From the NCBI GenBank assembly GCA_902806595.1, contig CADCXC010000038.1, positions 3,596,001-3,660,000 of the forward strand: a DNA stretch of 64,000 bases, in the 5' to 3' direction. The notes under the pieces were generated by a model. The model was given only the letters and a program-made list of their open reading frames with translations. It was not told where the DNA came from and ran no database searches. A program made the translations under genes and the position numbers. Positions 37,078-48,638 of this stretch are shown piece by piece. This DNA is from Pyrenopolyporus hunteri (Eukaryota > Ascomycota > Sordariomycetes > Xylariales > Hypoxylaceae). How positions within the stretch are numbered: the stretch's first letter is position 1; every line of letters begins with the position of its first letter.

Positions 37078-39230
37078 GGTAGTGAAGAGCAGCGAGTAGG
37101 AGGAGAAAGCAGAAGGAGTGAGTAGGGGAGTGAATAGGAAGAGCAAGTAGGGGGATTGAGACCAGAAGGGGGACATATGGCACAGCGCGGCAAGATGGCG
37201 TTTAAACCCACCGCATAATATTGTGCATCGTCGATGGCTAGCGGCTTCGTTCGGCTCGGGATGAGCGGTGCTATGTACCTAACTCCTAGAAGCTTTAACT
37301 TGCACAAATAAAACCTCTCGGGTTACTATTAAAGTCCAAGTCTCAAATTAACGGCTATTCGTTTTGAAGTATTATCTCGCGGCCTTTCTCTATGGGCTAT
37401 CTAGGCTAAGTACATCACTTTGGAAGAAAGACGGGAGCCAAATGGGATGCCGTCGGATAGTGCCGTCATGGGAAGTCTTAAAGAGCCAGGAAACTGTACC
37501 CATGACCTTGAGTTAGTAGATGACCACTCATCGCACATAGCTAAGTGATCCTCGAAGAGCGAAGGATGAGAATGGAAAAAGGGACGTTGGGGGAGGGAGG
37601 TAGAGGAGGTGTATTTAGGTTATGCTACAACGAATTATTTACATGTTTGTGCTGTTGACAGAATGGTGGAAATATCTTGTGAAGTCGAGATAGAGAAAAA
37701 AGACAGAAGAGAGTGACGATAGATAGAGACGGGAGGCAGGTGAAAAAAAAAATCGTTTTTTTTTAAAAAAAATAGGCCCAGCCTATCCCATAGACCGGAG
37801 ATAGCTACTGCGCCCCCTACTTTCGATCGTCAGGTATTTCTTTGCGCCCGTATCGGTCCTCACTAGCCGCGGGAGTGTGCAGCACCACCGCAGGGGACCG
37901 GGACGTGTCTGGACAGAGGTGAGAGTCGCTAACTCATCCACTCGGAATCGAACGGTGGCCATCTAGGTCTTACACCACTCCCCGTGCAGACGCCTAGTCC
38001 GTTCGACCACTTGTCGCGGTGACAGACTGACCGTTTTTTAAAACTATCTGCTTTACTTCGGTTGGAGGGGGGGCTGCAGCAACTGCAGTCGCAGCTAGGC
38101 AACGGGACGCCGAACCGCCAGATGGATGGTTGCCGGGACGCGTTTACACGTCAGGAGTACCCTCACCTCCTACCTTAGGTACTTGCCAGTTGGGAACCCC
38201 ACTTCTCTTTGGTTCTACTCAGGTGCCTTGACGACCACTAACATGAAGGGGCTACAACACTGCATCATCGCATGTCACGCTACCTTTCGTTCAACGTAGG
38301 TACGCGTACTATCTTGAATTTTACTTCTGTACTTGCCACTACCTAGGTACTCTTCTTCAGTGACACGTCCATGTCACTATAAAAGGCGTGATGTGTGTTA
38401 ACATTCAATTTACGTCCCACATGCTATGGTTATGGTTACCGGGATATTGGGATAAGGTGGGCACATAAGCCGTGAGATCCGATAGAACCTTGGTAACATG
38501 AAGAGAGGTATTAAAGGTCATAAAAATTTCATGTCTAGAACTGATCCTAGGAGTTTCTACTTACAGATCACTCCTGAATATATAGATGAGAAGTGCGATC
38601 ACTCACGTGAGTTGATGGGGAAACGTCTGACAGAGGATCACCAACACCCCAGTTAGCTAACCCCTATTGGCCGATCCGCCCAGTAGATTCGCGCATTTGG
38701 AAGGCTTTGGCGGACTATTATTTAAGCTTAATTACGAGAATAAGCGAGAGGTGCGGGGCTCCGCTGAGTGATTAGACTTCTCGCAATGACTCTCCCATGA
38801 TCATATTAAGAAAAGAACCTAGTCAAGAAGCTTTGGGTGAAGCGTAGGGAGAATGAAGTAGAAAAGGGGAACATTCTGAGGCTCGTAAGAGCCAGACAGT
38901 TTGCCATCCATGAATCTCATTTGATAAGGGGTAGAAAGTCGAGTTAAAATCTTAGAATTCCCGTCCTATGAATCTGACCTAGCCCTATACCTGTGTCCCT
39001 ATCCCACATACCTGGTATATATATACCTATATATAGAGAGATGGAAAGAGAGAAGATGCGTGAAATGCACCTAGGACTATATATAAAAACATAAATAACA
39101 CCTGGATAATAGAAACATAGCAACCCTACCTGAACTCCATCCGCTACTGATCCAAAACATGAAGATCTACCAAGGGAAACAAAAAAAAGGGATATCCAGC
39201 ACCTTAGACCATGACCATGACCATGACCCC
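37078..39230. other. Intergenic, 2.2 kb, with a SINE-like insertion
   Basis: Outside the tRNA-headed element at 37743-38017 the interval has no recognisable gene. The right part (38160-39130) is rich in TACCTAGGTA-like words. ORFs present are short and without family features. Confidence 0.5.
37743..38017 (-). mobile_element. Candidate tRNA-derived SINE
   Basis: Read on the minus strand, the element starts with GCGACAAG and an RNA polymerase III A-box-like TGGTCGAACGGACTAGG (38009-37993). A B-box-like CGTTCGATTCC follows at 37954-37944. Next comes about 165 bases unrelated to tRNA, and then a T/A homopolymer tail (about 37780-37743). A tRNA-like head, a unique body and a simple tail is the layout of a SINE. 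Flanks share only a 4-base CACC, so a target-site duplication is not convincing. The tRNA head does not fold as a normal tRNA: the anticodon arm is replaced by a long CTAGG/CCTAG hairpin. It is therefore not a functional tRNA gene. No second copy is seen in this window. Confidence 0.5.
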
Positions 39231-41723
39231 TCACCTAGGAAACCCACCATTCTTATTCCTCCTCCTCACCCAAGCAGCCTCATCAGGCAACCCTATACCC
39301 TCCAGCAAATCACAAACATCATACCTCTCCCTCTCCCTCTCATCCTCCCCCTCCGCCTCGTAAGCCGCCGCAGCCGTAGCCCTCGCCGCCCTAGCCCTCA
39401 GATCCCTCTCCTCCTGGTCGAGGACGTCGTCCACGACCGCGACGAAGTCGGCGACCTCGGCGCCGCGCGCGAAGCGCACGATCCCGGCGCAGACGCGCGC
39501 CCACGTCGCGATCCACTGCGCGTCGAGCGAGCCGGCCGCCTCGCGGAACTCGACCGTGCGCGGCCGGCCCCGGTCCTCGTCGGCCGGCGCGAGGTAGCCG
39601 TCGAAGCAGTAGTTGAGCCGGCGGCCGTTGACGCCCTCCAGCAGCGCCGCCACGCACATCGCCGAGCGGCAGCATGTGATTTGGGCCAGGCCCTGCGCCG
39701 CCGAGACCTTGGGGCGCGAGCACGTTTCGGGGTGGGCCTCGGCGTACGAGGCCGCGGGGTCCTCGAGGGGGTACGTTAGCGAGGGGAGCCAGTCGATGCG
39801 GTCCCACATCGGGTCTGGGATGTCGACGTATTCGTTGACGCTCGCTTTGTACTTGTCCGAAAGATCGTCCGTGTTGTGAGGGCAGAGCTTCTGTACGGAC
39901 TCGGACTCGGACTCGGACTCGGACACGTAGGGTTCTAAGGGACTGGAGGGGGCGTCTGAAGGAGTGGTGGTGCCGCCGGACTCGGGAGTGGAGGAATCAG
40001 ATGGTACTTCGCTTGTATAAACGCTGTAAACCTGGGCCCATGTGGAAACGGGGTCTCCGGTGTCGGGCGGCGAAGGGGTGGATTCGGGGGGAGGCGACAT
40101 TAGATCTTCCTTATACTGTGAACCGGGAGACTCGGCGTATGGTCTGATGAGCTCGAAGAGTTCGCCGATGGCCTTGTTCGTTTTCACTGCGTCATCGCAC
40201 GCAGGCTCGTTGGTATACTCGTCCTCGACATCCCATTCCAGGAGTTTGGCCATGTTGTCCCACTTGGCGACGGTGTAAGGGACGTTGAGCATTTCAATTT
40301 TCATAGGCTTCGGGTGCTCAAGTATAGGAGCAACCCCGCGCGATGTAAGCAGCCCTTTTTCAGTAGCAGGGTTCTGTTGCGGTGTACTGCGCGGGGCCTC
40401 GAAATATGGCTCACTTACTGCTATAAGTCGGTCTTCTTGGCTTTTCGATAAGCTGTCGACGTCTGTATGACCGAACAGAGTGTTACACTGCGTACGAAGC
40501 AATAGATCGACCTGAAAGACCGTGGACAGTTCGGAGATCTTTGAATACCCATACCTTGTGACAACCAGATCATTGGCGATTGCCAAGTCTGATAACTTGT
40601 CCCACCGGACCCTCCCTATATCTCCACCCTGGTTATGTCTCTTAGGGGGGCTATTGATCTGCCTGTCTTCTTCCTGCAAACGGCGCCGTTTGCCCCCTAC
40701 CTTCTGACTGGGGGGTGAACTAGGAGAATCTGGATCATCACCAGGACCGGTCAACAAGTCCAGACGTGGTAAATCGAAGAGTCCACGAGGATGAGGGTCC
40801 TCATCTTCGGTCGTCCTATTGTCATCGTCACTATCATCACCGCCGTTATCGTCGGGTTTGGTGTGGCTGCCCTTAGCGCCATTGTTACCCTTTCCTCTTG
40901 TCATAAACGGCCTTACCTCATTACACCAACGCCAATAATCCCCCCACTCATCCCCTCCGTCGTGTTCAGTTTTCTTTACGGCAGTATCTAAGGAATTGGC
41001 CACCGCTTTGGGGCCATGGCTCAACGCCGACCCTTCGTATAATATTCGTACGTCTTCTGCGGTTACTCCTCGACAGGCTAACCGGCTCTCGTGGCGAATA
41101 CTCCGGCAGTCTTCATGGACCCTACGCCAAGGAGCGTGTAAACGCGAAAGTATCGGGTCGGCAGCCCAAAGGAATGAGCCTAGCCTCATAATTGCAGCCG
41201 CTGGGAAGGGATTCTCACCATTCCCAACTTGGACATGAAAGCTACACATTGGATTGACACGAAGCCGGTAATTCGATGTGAGGATATTGACTGCAAACTT
41301 AACCTCCTCGAACGACTCGTCCTTAACCAACAATGCCGGGCTGCATACTTTAACGGGTTGCCACTCGTAGCCGTCGATCAGCTCTTCTGTGATGTTATTA
41401 TTCGCGACGACCGACCATTTATCCTTGTCATGGCGTCGCCGTGCTGAAACATTGCGAGTCCCCGCTTTAAGCTCAGTGTAATTAAACCTATCTTTTACGA
41501 CTGGAAGTCCGCCTTCTGTCAGTGTCTCCCGAAGATGTCCTAGGATGTTCTTCGAGGCGGCTAGACCGTGAGAGTTCGTGCGGAGCGGAGGAGGTAGCAA
41601 GTGAGCCTCGGATTTATGAGGATCTTCCGCCGTTTTCGGTAACCAGGCCACCAGAAATTCCAACTCGATACTAACTGAGTGGCGAGCGAAAACCGGCACG
41701 CCAAACTCTTTAGAGCCTCCCAT
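39231..41723 (-). CDS. Putative amidoligase-domain protein
   Basis: This is a single-exon protein of 830 residues. The N-terminal 220 residues resemble the fungal putative amidoligase (COOH-NH2 ligase, glutamine-synthetase-like fold) family. Visible matches are SIELEFL at residues 18-24 with two acidic residues, DKWSVV near 101, VKVCSPALL at 124-132, and NPMCSFHVQVG at 157-167 in the place of the usual CGLHVH, then a basic RLHAPWRRVHEDCRS segment. A Gly-to-Ser/Phe change in the CGLHVH-like motif is unusual. A long disordered, acidic region follows (including a Ser-Glu repeat), then a C-terminal block with two WxxxR-like segments of no known family. The last third (39390-39780) is much richer in GC than the rest. 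Substrate unknown; the family is predicted to form amide bonds. Confidence 0.68.
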   Translation of the reverse strand: MGGSKEFGVPVFARHSVSIELEFLVAWLPKTAEDPHKSEAHLLPPPLRTNSHGLAASKNILGHLRETLTEGGLPVVKDRFNYTELKAGTRNVSARRRHDKDKWSVVANNNITEELIDGYEWQPVKVCSPALLVKDESFEEVKFAVNILTSNYRLRVNPMCSFHVQVGNGENPFPAAAIMRLGSFLWAADPILSRLHAPWRRVHEDCRSIRHESRLACRGVTAEDVRILYEGSALSHGPKAVANSLDTAVKKTEHDGGDEWGDYWRWCNEVRPFMTRGKGNNGAKGSHTKPDDNGGDDSDDDNRTTEDEDPHPRGLFDLPRLDLLTGPGDDPDSPSSPPSQKVGGKRRRLQEEDRQINSPPKRHNQGGDIGRVRWDKLSDLAIANDLVVTRYGYSKISELSTVFQVDLLLRTQCNTLFGHTDVDSLSKSQEDRLIAVSEPYFEAPRSTPQQNPATEKGLLTSRGVAPILEHPKPMKIEMLNVPYTVAKWDNMAKLLEWDVEDEYTNEPACDDAVKTNKAIGELFELIRPYAESPGSQYKEDLMSPPPESTPSPPDTGDPVSTWAQVYSVYTSEVPSDSSTPESGGTTTPSDAPSSPLEPYVSESESESESVQKLCPHNTDDLSDKYKASVNEYVDIPDPMWDRIDWLPSLTYPLEDPAASYAEAHPETCSRPKVSAAQGLAQITCCRSAMCVAALLEGVNGRRLNYCFDGYLAPADEDRGRPRTVEFREAAGSLDAQWIATWARVCAGIVRFARGAEVADFVAVVDDVLDQEERDLRARAARATAAAAYEAEGEDERERERYDVCDLLEGIGLPDEAAWVRRRNKNGGFPR
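39897..39924 (-). repeat. GGACTC hexanucleotide repeat coding for Ser-Glu
   Basis: Four to five tandem GGACTC units on the plus strand encode an alternating Ser-Glu run (SESESESES) inside the amidoligase-domain gene. Confidence 0.85.
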
Positions 41724-42393
41724 TTGAAGTTTTGGCGGGCTGTAGGCGATATCGCTTAAAGATCTATTATGTCAAGATACGAGAGGGTTCGTTCTCCCCT
41801 CTCATTATAAGCCATCAACGTCGCTTATTGAATATACGTTAATGGGATGCTTGGTGGTACTTCTCCAGATATTCATGGAGATTCCGTATATAAAATAGAA
41901 TGGCATTAAATAAAGGGCCTGAACAATGCGTTTGAGAAAACACCTTCATGGTGCTCAAGAAAACGAAGTGTGAGGATTATTCAAAAAAACTAAGCTCGAG
42001 GCGCTTTATGAAAGAAGACAAGGACGAAGAAAGCCGGGTCTCAGTTTGAATTATATTGTTCTGTGCTTGCTCTGTGTGCTATAGTTACTAGCTCGTGGTC
42101 GTGGTTAGTCTCACCAGTTACAACCGCGGTGTGGACTGATCTCGGTATCATGCTCAACAACTTGCTTAAACATTAATCTCCATCGACGGATGCTAAATCA
42201 TCAATACTCGAATCGTCTCCTCGTGAATTAGGGTTGTCACGTGCAACATGACTGGGGTATAGGGGAAGAGAGCCGCTGATATCAAAGTGTACATGAAAAG
42301 GAACGGTAGCCGCCGTAATAGTTTCGTTCGGATGGCAATAGCCATGCTGTTTAGGCTTCTAGGTAGCTCCAGGGCTCGCGCCCATCGTTACTC
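41724..42393. other. Intergenic, 0.67 kb
   Basis: Promoter side of the amidoligase gene and 3' flank of the GPI-protein gene. AT-rich, nothing recognised. Confidence 0.55.
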
Positions 42394-43167
42394 CTAGAGC
42401 ATGTATGCGAACAAACCGAGAGCCACAGCGGCCACGCCATTTCCTAGATGCTGGACGTTCGTCGGGACGGCCGCGGCTTCAGAGGAAGACGTCGTCGGAG
42501 CGGTGGAGCCGGAAGCAGGAGAACCGGTTCCACTAGGAGCTGCGCTAGAACTGCTAGTTGTGGCGCTCTGGCCGCCCTCTCCCTGGTGATCCTGCACATC
42601 TTCCGTGCCACACTTATCGCCAATCGTCGTCGTGCAGTTCCTCTGGCCAGCAGCGTTGTTCTCGTTCTCCACGATGCAGTTGCTCTGACGTTTTTCACAA
42701 ACGAACTAGCCGGAGAAAGGAGGGTTAGTTTATATGCGGCGATGGTAGAAGAGGCTACCGAGGAGGTGAGGGAGAATGTCTTACCCAGGGTACCGTGTTC
42801 TTGTAGATATTCATATCGGGCGAATTGCCGCCCTGGCATACGCACTGGAAATCCAGAGTATCCTACACCTCCGTAAGCTAGGCCGCTCATCCCGGCGCTA
42901 AGAGTTAACACCAAAAACTTACGACTGAGCACGCATTTTGTATCGCGGTACCGCAAATCGTGTTGCAGCTATCCTCTTGCCCTTGACACCAGCTGACTTA
43001 GGCAGTCGTCAGTACGGGCCACAGGCGTCAATGTTTAATGCGAGCTTACCGCGATCAGAAAGGTCAACACTGTTGGGGTCGATTTTAAAAGTCGAGTTGG
43101 AATTTGCTTGGGCTGAGACGAGAGTGAGGGTGGAAAGCGCCACGACAACGGCGCGCGTGGTGATCAT
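42394..43167 (-). CDS. Secreted Cys-rich GPI-anchored protein (DUF7707-like)
   Basis: Four exons are inferred: 43167..43050, 42996..42923, 42862..42785 and 42705..42394 (introns 53, 60 and 79 bp), giving 193 residues. The order is a signal peptide (MITTRAVVVALSTLTLVSAQA), then a Cys-rich domain of about 90 residues with WCQGQEDSCNTICG, NACSV, LDFQCVCQGG, FVCEKRQSNC and NCTTTIGDKCG. A Ser/Thr/Ala-rich stalk and a C-terminal hydrophobic tail (NGVAAVALGLFAYML) typical of GPI attachment complete it. The cysteine pattern matches a fungal family I know as DUF7707, of unknown function, found at the cell surface. The three short introns in a small gene mean that no single open frame shows the whole protein. 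Confidence 0.8.
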
Positions 43168-46100
43168 GGTTGCGGTCGAATCGGAGAGGTTTGATATGGG
43201 CGCTTATAATTGACAGGCGCCGAGTCGACCGTTATGCGAAACCAAGAGTCTACGAGTACCTAAGGAGGTAAAAATGTCTTAATGGGTGTTTAGGACTACG
43301 AAGCCCGTATTGGGACGGAATGGGTAGAATGATATGGGTTGATTATGGATGGAAAGAGAAGATCGGGGGAAGTGGAATTTTGAGAGTTTGGCGAGTTTGG
43401 AGAGTTTCGGGATGAAGTGGAATAGAAGGAGGATGGGGAGGTACGTAATAAGGCAGAGATGGTGTGTTGATGTACGGTCGTACCTGAATGTGGTGACCGG
43501 GGGTTGGCTGGACAAGGAGGTATATGTCCGGAGGCTTAGGGTGTGGTTAGAATGTTTAGTATTTTTCCCGTTTGATGAGGAAGAGAGAGGGCCCTTCTCG
43601 GAGATGGGTGGGAGAAAAAATAATAAAATTCAGATGGCCCAGGAACAAAAAAGAAAAGAAAAAGGCGCGGAAGACCGAGTCGGCGCCAGCTTTTTGAAGA
43701 TGAAGCTCACGATAACAGACCCGGGTTCATCCAATGAAATGGGACAATTCGAACAAGGATATTTTCCTTTGGAACTAAACGACGTTGCTGTAGCAGTGTG
43801 CCGCTTGCCGATGTCTACCTCTAGGTACCTACCCATAGGTACGTCCACCTATGTCCACCTCTAAGTACATGTATGCATGTCCACCATAGTAGGTAGTACG
43901 TAGCAGTACTGACACTATTTCTCCCCCTAGTGCTACATCAGGCCAGAAATTTGGAAACGCCAAGGTTCAAGTCTTGCCCGTCGGCCTACCCCGGACAGGG
44001 AAGGATGGAAAGAGTTTCTCCAATCAACTCTTCGCTTTGCTTCTAACTCTTTCCATATTTGGCTAGCCCACATTAATTCTATCGAACTTAGTCTCGGCAA
44101 GTCTCCTCATGACTTCCAGTAGGTTCGTATACATCCATCTTACATTGGGTACCTTGGGTACCTAGGTACATAGCGTCTCCGTCCCCGTCGCCGATTTTCA
44201 TAGTTCTGACCGATTTACCTGATCCCCTGGATGGGATTCGGATTTTACCTCACAGTTGACCATTCACGTCATACCATTTACATCGGTTTTCATACATGTA
44301 CGTGCAACATTGATCTTATTTCCTACATGTACCCAGATACGAAGCTGAGTCAGTGCCAGGTACCCATTACGAGAAAAGTAGGTGGTGACCTGTCTACCTT
44401 CATATGATAAGTGTCCACGATAGCAGTGCAGCTCCCTCTCTTCTACGTCAGTTATTTCGTATCTCTGCATATTTTGGAGCTTCGGCATGCGGGGTTTATG
44501 CAGACGGGACCGGGGCTGGATCTGTAGCTGCATTCGACCTATGAGAATGGGCGGTTGCTACCTATTCTAATGGTCATTGGAAGTAATCAGGTACAATCTA
44601 CGGATTATACAGGTACTAGGTACGGCATGGAGTAGCCACTACCTAACCGGATGGAGCATTACCTATACCATTTTACATATAGGTCAATAGGTCATGTAGA
44701 AAGAGGTACCCACCCACCTACCAACATGTACCTAGCCTAAGAAGCCCGCAGTCAAATTTCGCTTTCACAAGTTTCCCTTTGTTTCCTTACCAAACCCGTC
44801 TCACCATTCGTTATAATGCAGAAATGCATCAAAGGGATGGGGATCAGGACTTGAGAATCCAATTTGACATTACCTCCCTATCCACCAGGGGTATGGGAAT
44901 TTATGAGGCTTTTCTGTTGTCTCAGCAGCCCTCCCCGGCTCATCCGTTCGTCGGCAATCGGCACCAAATTTGAATTCGTCAGAGCGACGCGTCTATTTTG
45001 GTTTGAGGGAGAAAAAAACAACTCTATTCACCAAACTACCTAACCTAACCTATTCGATTCCTCTGTCTGGGATATTTTTATTCGTGTTTGTCTTCTTTTG
45101 GTAACCCCACGAGAGTAAGGGATTATGCTCTAAAGAGGACGCACTTACACCCTCGTTAGGTATCGGCATGAAAGCGAGGGAGGGCGAGGGAGGGTATCTA
45201 CGCTGAGGCCCTCTACGGGCCATTCGTCCCCGTCGCTCTCAATAGCCTAACTTTTAATACCACCTCCCGGGGCAGATATGAAACGTTTGCCAATGTTGTC
45301 CTCCGTTCTTCTCCTACCCGCACATACTCGACGGCACACTGTGATCCTACCAATTGAAATATCCAGCTCTAACCCGAAATGAAGCGGAGTCGGTAGTGTT
45401 GCTGGATGATTCTGCTAACCTGGCGTGCTAACCTGGCTGACCGATCAGACCGCCGAGTATGAACTTTTTGTCTCCGCGGGCTAGCAGCGAACTAGCACAT
45501 ACCGAACGCAGAAAGATGGATCAACGGATCAAGCTTTCGCTATCTCGGCCTGTTCGGTCATGTACTACGTAAGAAGCCAGCTAGCTCACCGTGCTTTATC
45601 AATCTAAGTGGCTTAGCCCCCTGAAGCTCGATACGCGAGCAGAACCTAGCGCTAATCAGTAGCGATCACAGGGCAATCAGTGGTCAACCATCAACTAAAA
45701 AATGCAGATGAATGCCTCCTTTGGAAAGGGACCCACGTGCGAGAACGGATACTGCCGCCAGCCAACCCAAGTCGATAATATTCTCGTCATAGAGGTAATT
45801 TCCACGCCGACCAGTCTACACAGGTATATATGGCGTTTATCTCTTTCGCGCATTATGCGGCATGGTGAAAAAGGCGCGGTGAGAGGTGCACTAAGAGCGG
45901 CCCAGCCACCTCTCACCCTATTTGGAATCTAATGAGCCACTCTTTGACTGCCTTCTTCTAGCTCCTAAACGATCAACTATCACAGGCGTATTTCGCCCGG
46001 CCAAAAATACAGGTTCCGAATCGAACATACGTTAGGAACCTAGGTAGGTACCTAATCGACTCGGATGTTGGGTATTCTCATTTGCGAGTCCTCTTTTTAA

Positions 46101-46943
46101 AAAATCATCAGTCTACTCTCGTCCAGCCAGAGTCTAACTGAAATTCTCGGTCTAGTCACGTTCCTAACTGCATGAACTACCTAGCGAGATGCAGTTGGAT
46201 CCTGGCAAGCATATTTCTAGAACCCTTTCCCAGATTTCGCACCCACAGAGGTATGTATTCTTAGGCTTGTTCAGCCCTCATATCCAATGGTAATTGCTAG
46301 CACTAGTAAGGTATTGTACGCATCTATGCGCCCTCCGCGCACGGCGCATTACCTAACTAAAAGATCGTTAGGTGATACCTTATATTGCGTACCTATTTAT
46401 CTACTTGAGAATAATTCTCTTGAAACTTCTATAAATCTGTACTAAACATTTACTCTTTAGAGTAATTTTCGAAGTTATATCGATATCTCTATCTGGTTGG
46501 AACGGATGTTTCATTACTAGCCGTTTCCTAATTAACATATAGTGCCCGGAGGGCGCATAGGTGCACAGTCAATGCCGGGACTGAATCTCGGATGATCATT
46601 AAAGAGTTATCCCGACGAGGGTTTCAGGGTTTCATTCCGAACAGCTTGTCTGGTTCACCTCCGTACTTATTATAGCTAGCTCAACATCGCCCTCAAGACG
46701 GAAAATTACATCACCACCACTCAGGCGAAAGCAGACGTATCTCAATAAGGCGCTTTAAGATCCCCTCCCGGTGGGATACTATCATATAACTTAACAGCCC
46801 CTCAGTAGTAGCTGGTTCAGGGAATCCGCATATATAGAACACCTTCATCTAGAGATATAACTCCAAATACACATTAGCTTCTAACATTAAATTGATCTTG
46901 ACCATTAACCCTGCTAAACTCTTCTGCGAGGTGCACGAGCAAG
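43168..46943. other. Gene-poor interval, 3.8 kb
   Basis: Promoter side of the GPI-protein gene and of the GH53 gene, with no convincing gene between. Contains exact TAGGTACCTA palindromes at 43822-43831 and 46045-46054 and many related words. A B-box-like GGTTCAAGTC at 43965 has no matching A box or tRNA fold. Confidence 0.5.
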
Positions 46944-48371
46944 ATGCTGACTTACTTCTTCCTAGCTTTCTCGTCGCTCGCTGGGGTGCAGGCCGCACTC
47001 AAGTATAAAGGCGTTGACTGGTCCTCAGTCATAGTCGAGGAAAAGGCGGGTATATCATACACCACTACTGGAGGAAGCACCCAGCCACTTGAGAAGATAT
47101 TAGTGGTACGTCTAAAATAATGCCGTCTCTTTGCTCGTATGCCTAGTTTCTTCAAATACTTCGGATCTGAAGCTTTGAGCTACTGACAGACACATTCCTG
47201 TACGCATAGGATAGCGGCGTCAACACCGTTAGACAGAGGGTCTGGGTTAACCCGCGCGATGGCAACTACAACATGGACTACAATCTGAAACTGGCCCAGC
47301 GGGCGAAGGCTGTCGGATTAGGTGTCTACGTAAACTTCCACTATAGTGATACGTAAGTCAAATAAGCCACTCCGGGTTAAATATTCCGAGCCTCGACTCT
47401 GGAATTCGCCCTATAAGGGACTCATCTTTTAAATATGGTCTCGAAGCCCAATATTGTTGACTTCGCTTGTCTTAGATGGGCGGATCCTGGACACCAATCG
47501 ATCCCCTCAGGATGGCCCTCGAACATCGATGACCTCGCTTGGAAACTGTATAATTATACGTTAGATGCGTCGAACCAGTTTGCCGCAGCGGGCATTTCGC
47601 CCAGCATCATCTCTATCGGTAACGAGATCAGGGCCGGCCTCTTATTCCCGACAGGTTCCACAAGCAACTATTATAATATCGCCCGGCTTCTACACTCGGC
47701 ATCAGCAGGAGTCAAGGACAGCAACCTCTCTCCCCAACCCCGCATTATGATCCATCTAGACAATGGATGGAATTGGGGGACCCAGAAGTCGTGGTACGAG
47801 TCCGTCTTGAAACAAGGACCCCTGACTACGTCGGACTTCGATATGATGGGCGTCTCCTATTATCCATTCTAGTAGGTGTCCCGCGTCATCGGTGGAGCGT
47901 TAGGATTATGGCCCTCCCAATCTAACGGTGAAACGAGGTGCTAACCCGGTTATATAGTAACTCGGGCGCAACGCTTGCGAGCCTGAAGTCGAGCCTCAAT
48001 AATATGGCAAGCACATGGGGTAAAGAGATCGTCGTGGCCGAGACTGACTGGCCAACCTCGTGCAAATCTCCCAGCTACGCATTCCCGAGCGACCTCAAGG
48101 ATATTCCGTTCTCAGCGGAGGGCCAGACTACCTTCATGAAGAGGGTCGCGGAGGCCGTGGCAGGAGTAAAGAACGGGAATGGCATCTTCTACTGGGAGCC
48201 AGCCTGGATGAATAACCAGGGGCTTGGATCGTCGTGCGAGTCGAATACAATGTTCTCGGTATGTCCTATCTACCTACAGATTTCCCTCCAGTTGGAAAGT
48301 TAACGCTAATATGTTACGCCCAGTGGCCTGGCAAGGAGCTGAGCAGCTTAGACGTCTTTCTGTCCATATAG
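46944..48371 (+). CDS. GH53 arabinogalactan endo-beta-1,4-galactanase
   Basis: This secreted enzyme cleaves beta-1,4-galactan side chains of pectin. Five exons are inferred: 46944..47105, 47210..47352, 47476..47871, 47958..48258 and 48324..48371, giving 349 residues, the normal length for family GH53. The signal peptide (MLTYFFLAFSSLAGVQA) is followed by ALKYKGVDWSSVI. The acid/base Glu is at about residue 152 in SIGNEIRAG and the nucleophile Glu at about 262 in VVAETDWPTSC; YVNFHYSDTWADPG is a further hallmark. The last intron and small exon end in WPGKELSSLDVF, as in other fungal members. The frame contains a TAG immediately after the exon 3 donor, so the exon 3/4 splice (GTAGGT to TATAG) is required. 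Confidence 0.93.
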
Positions 48372-48638
48372 AAAATACTTCTTGGTAGGTGATATGACGA
48401 ATGAGGCGAGAGTGATGTCAATAGTCCTTGCGAAATCTTCCATTATCAAAGGACGGAAACGGACGATCGTGATCATTGTCTACGAGCAACGTGGTTCTTT
48501 ATGTTACTTATGCCCCCCCTGAGAAAATAACAGTAGGGTTCTCGCGTGGCAAGACTTGCCGCCGAAGTTGAAGACAATGAAACTTTTTGAAAGGAAACTT
48601 GCCCGTACCGCTCCGAATCGTAACCCCTGAATCTGCGA

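Noticed and set aside
39159..39779. A 206-codon plus-strand open frame over the amidoligase gene
   Set aside because: It is an antisense shadow of the GC-rich C-terminal coding region, basic and repetitive, without any recognisable domain.
43920..44000. Possible tRNA because of a B-box-like GGTTCAAGTC
   Set aside because: No A box at a suitable distance and no acceptor or anticodon stem can be drawn.
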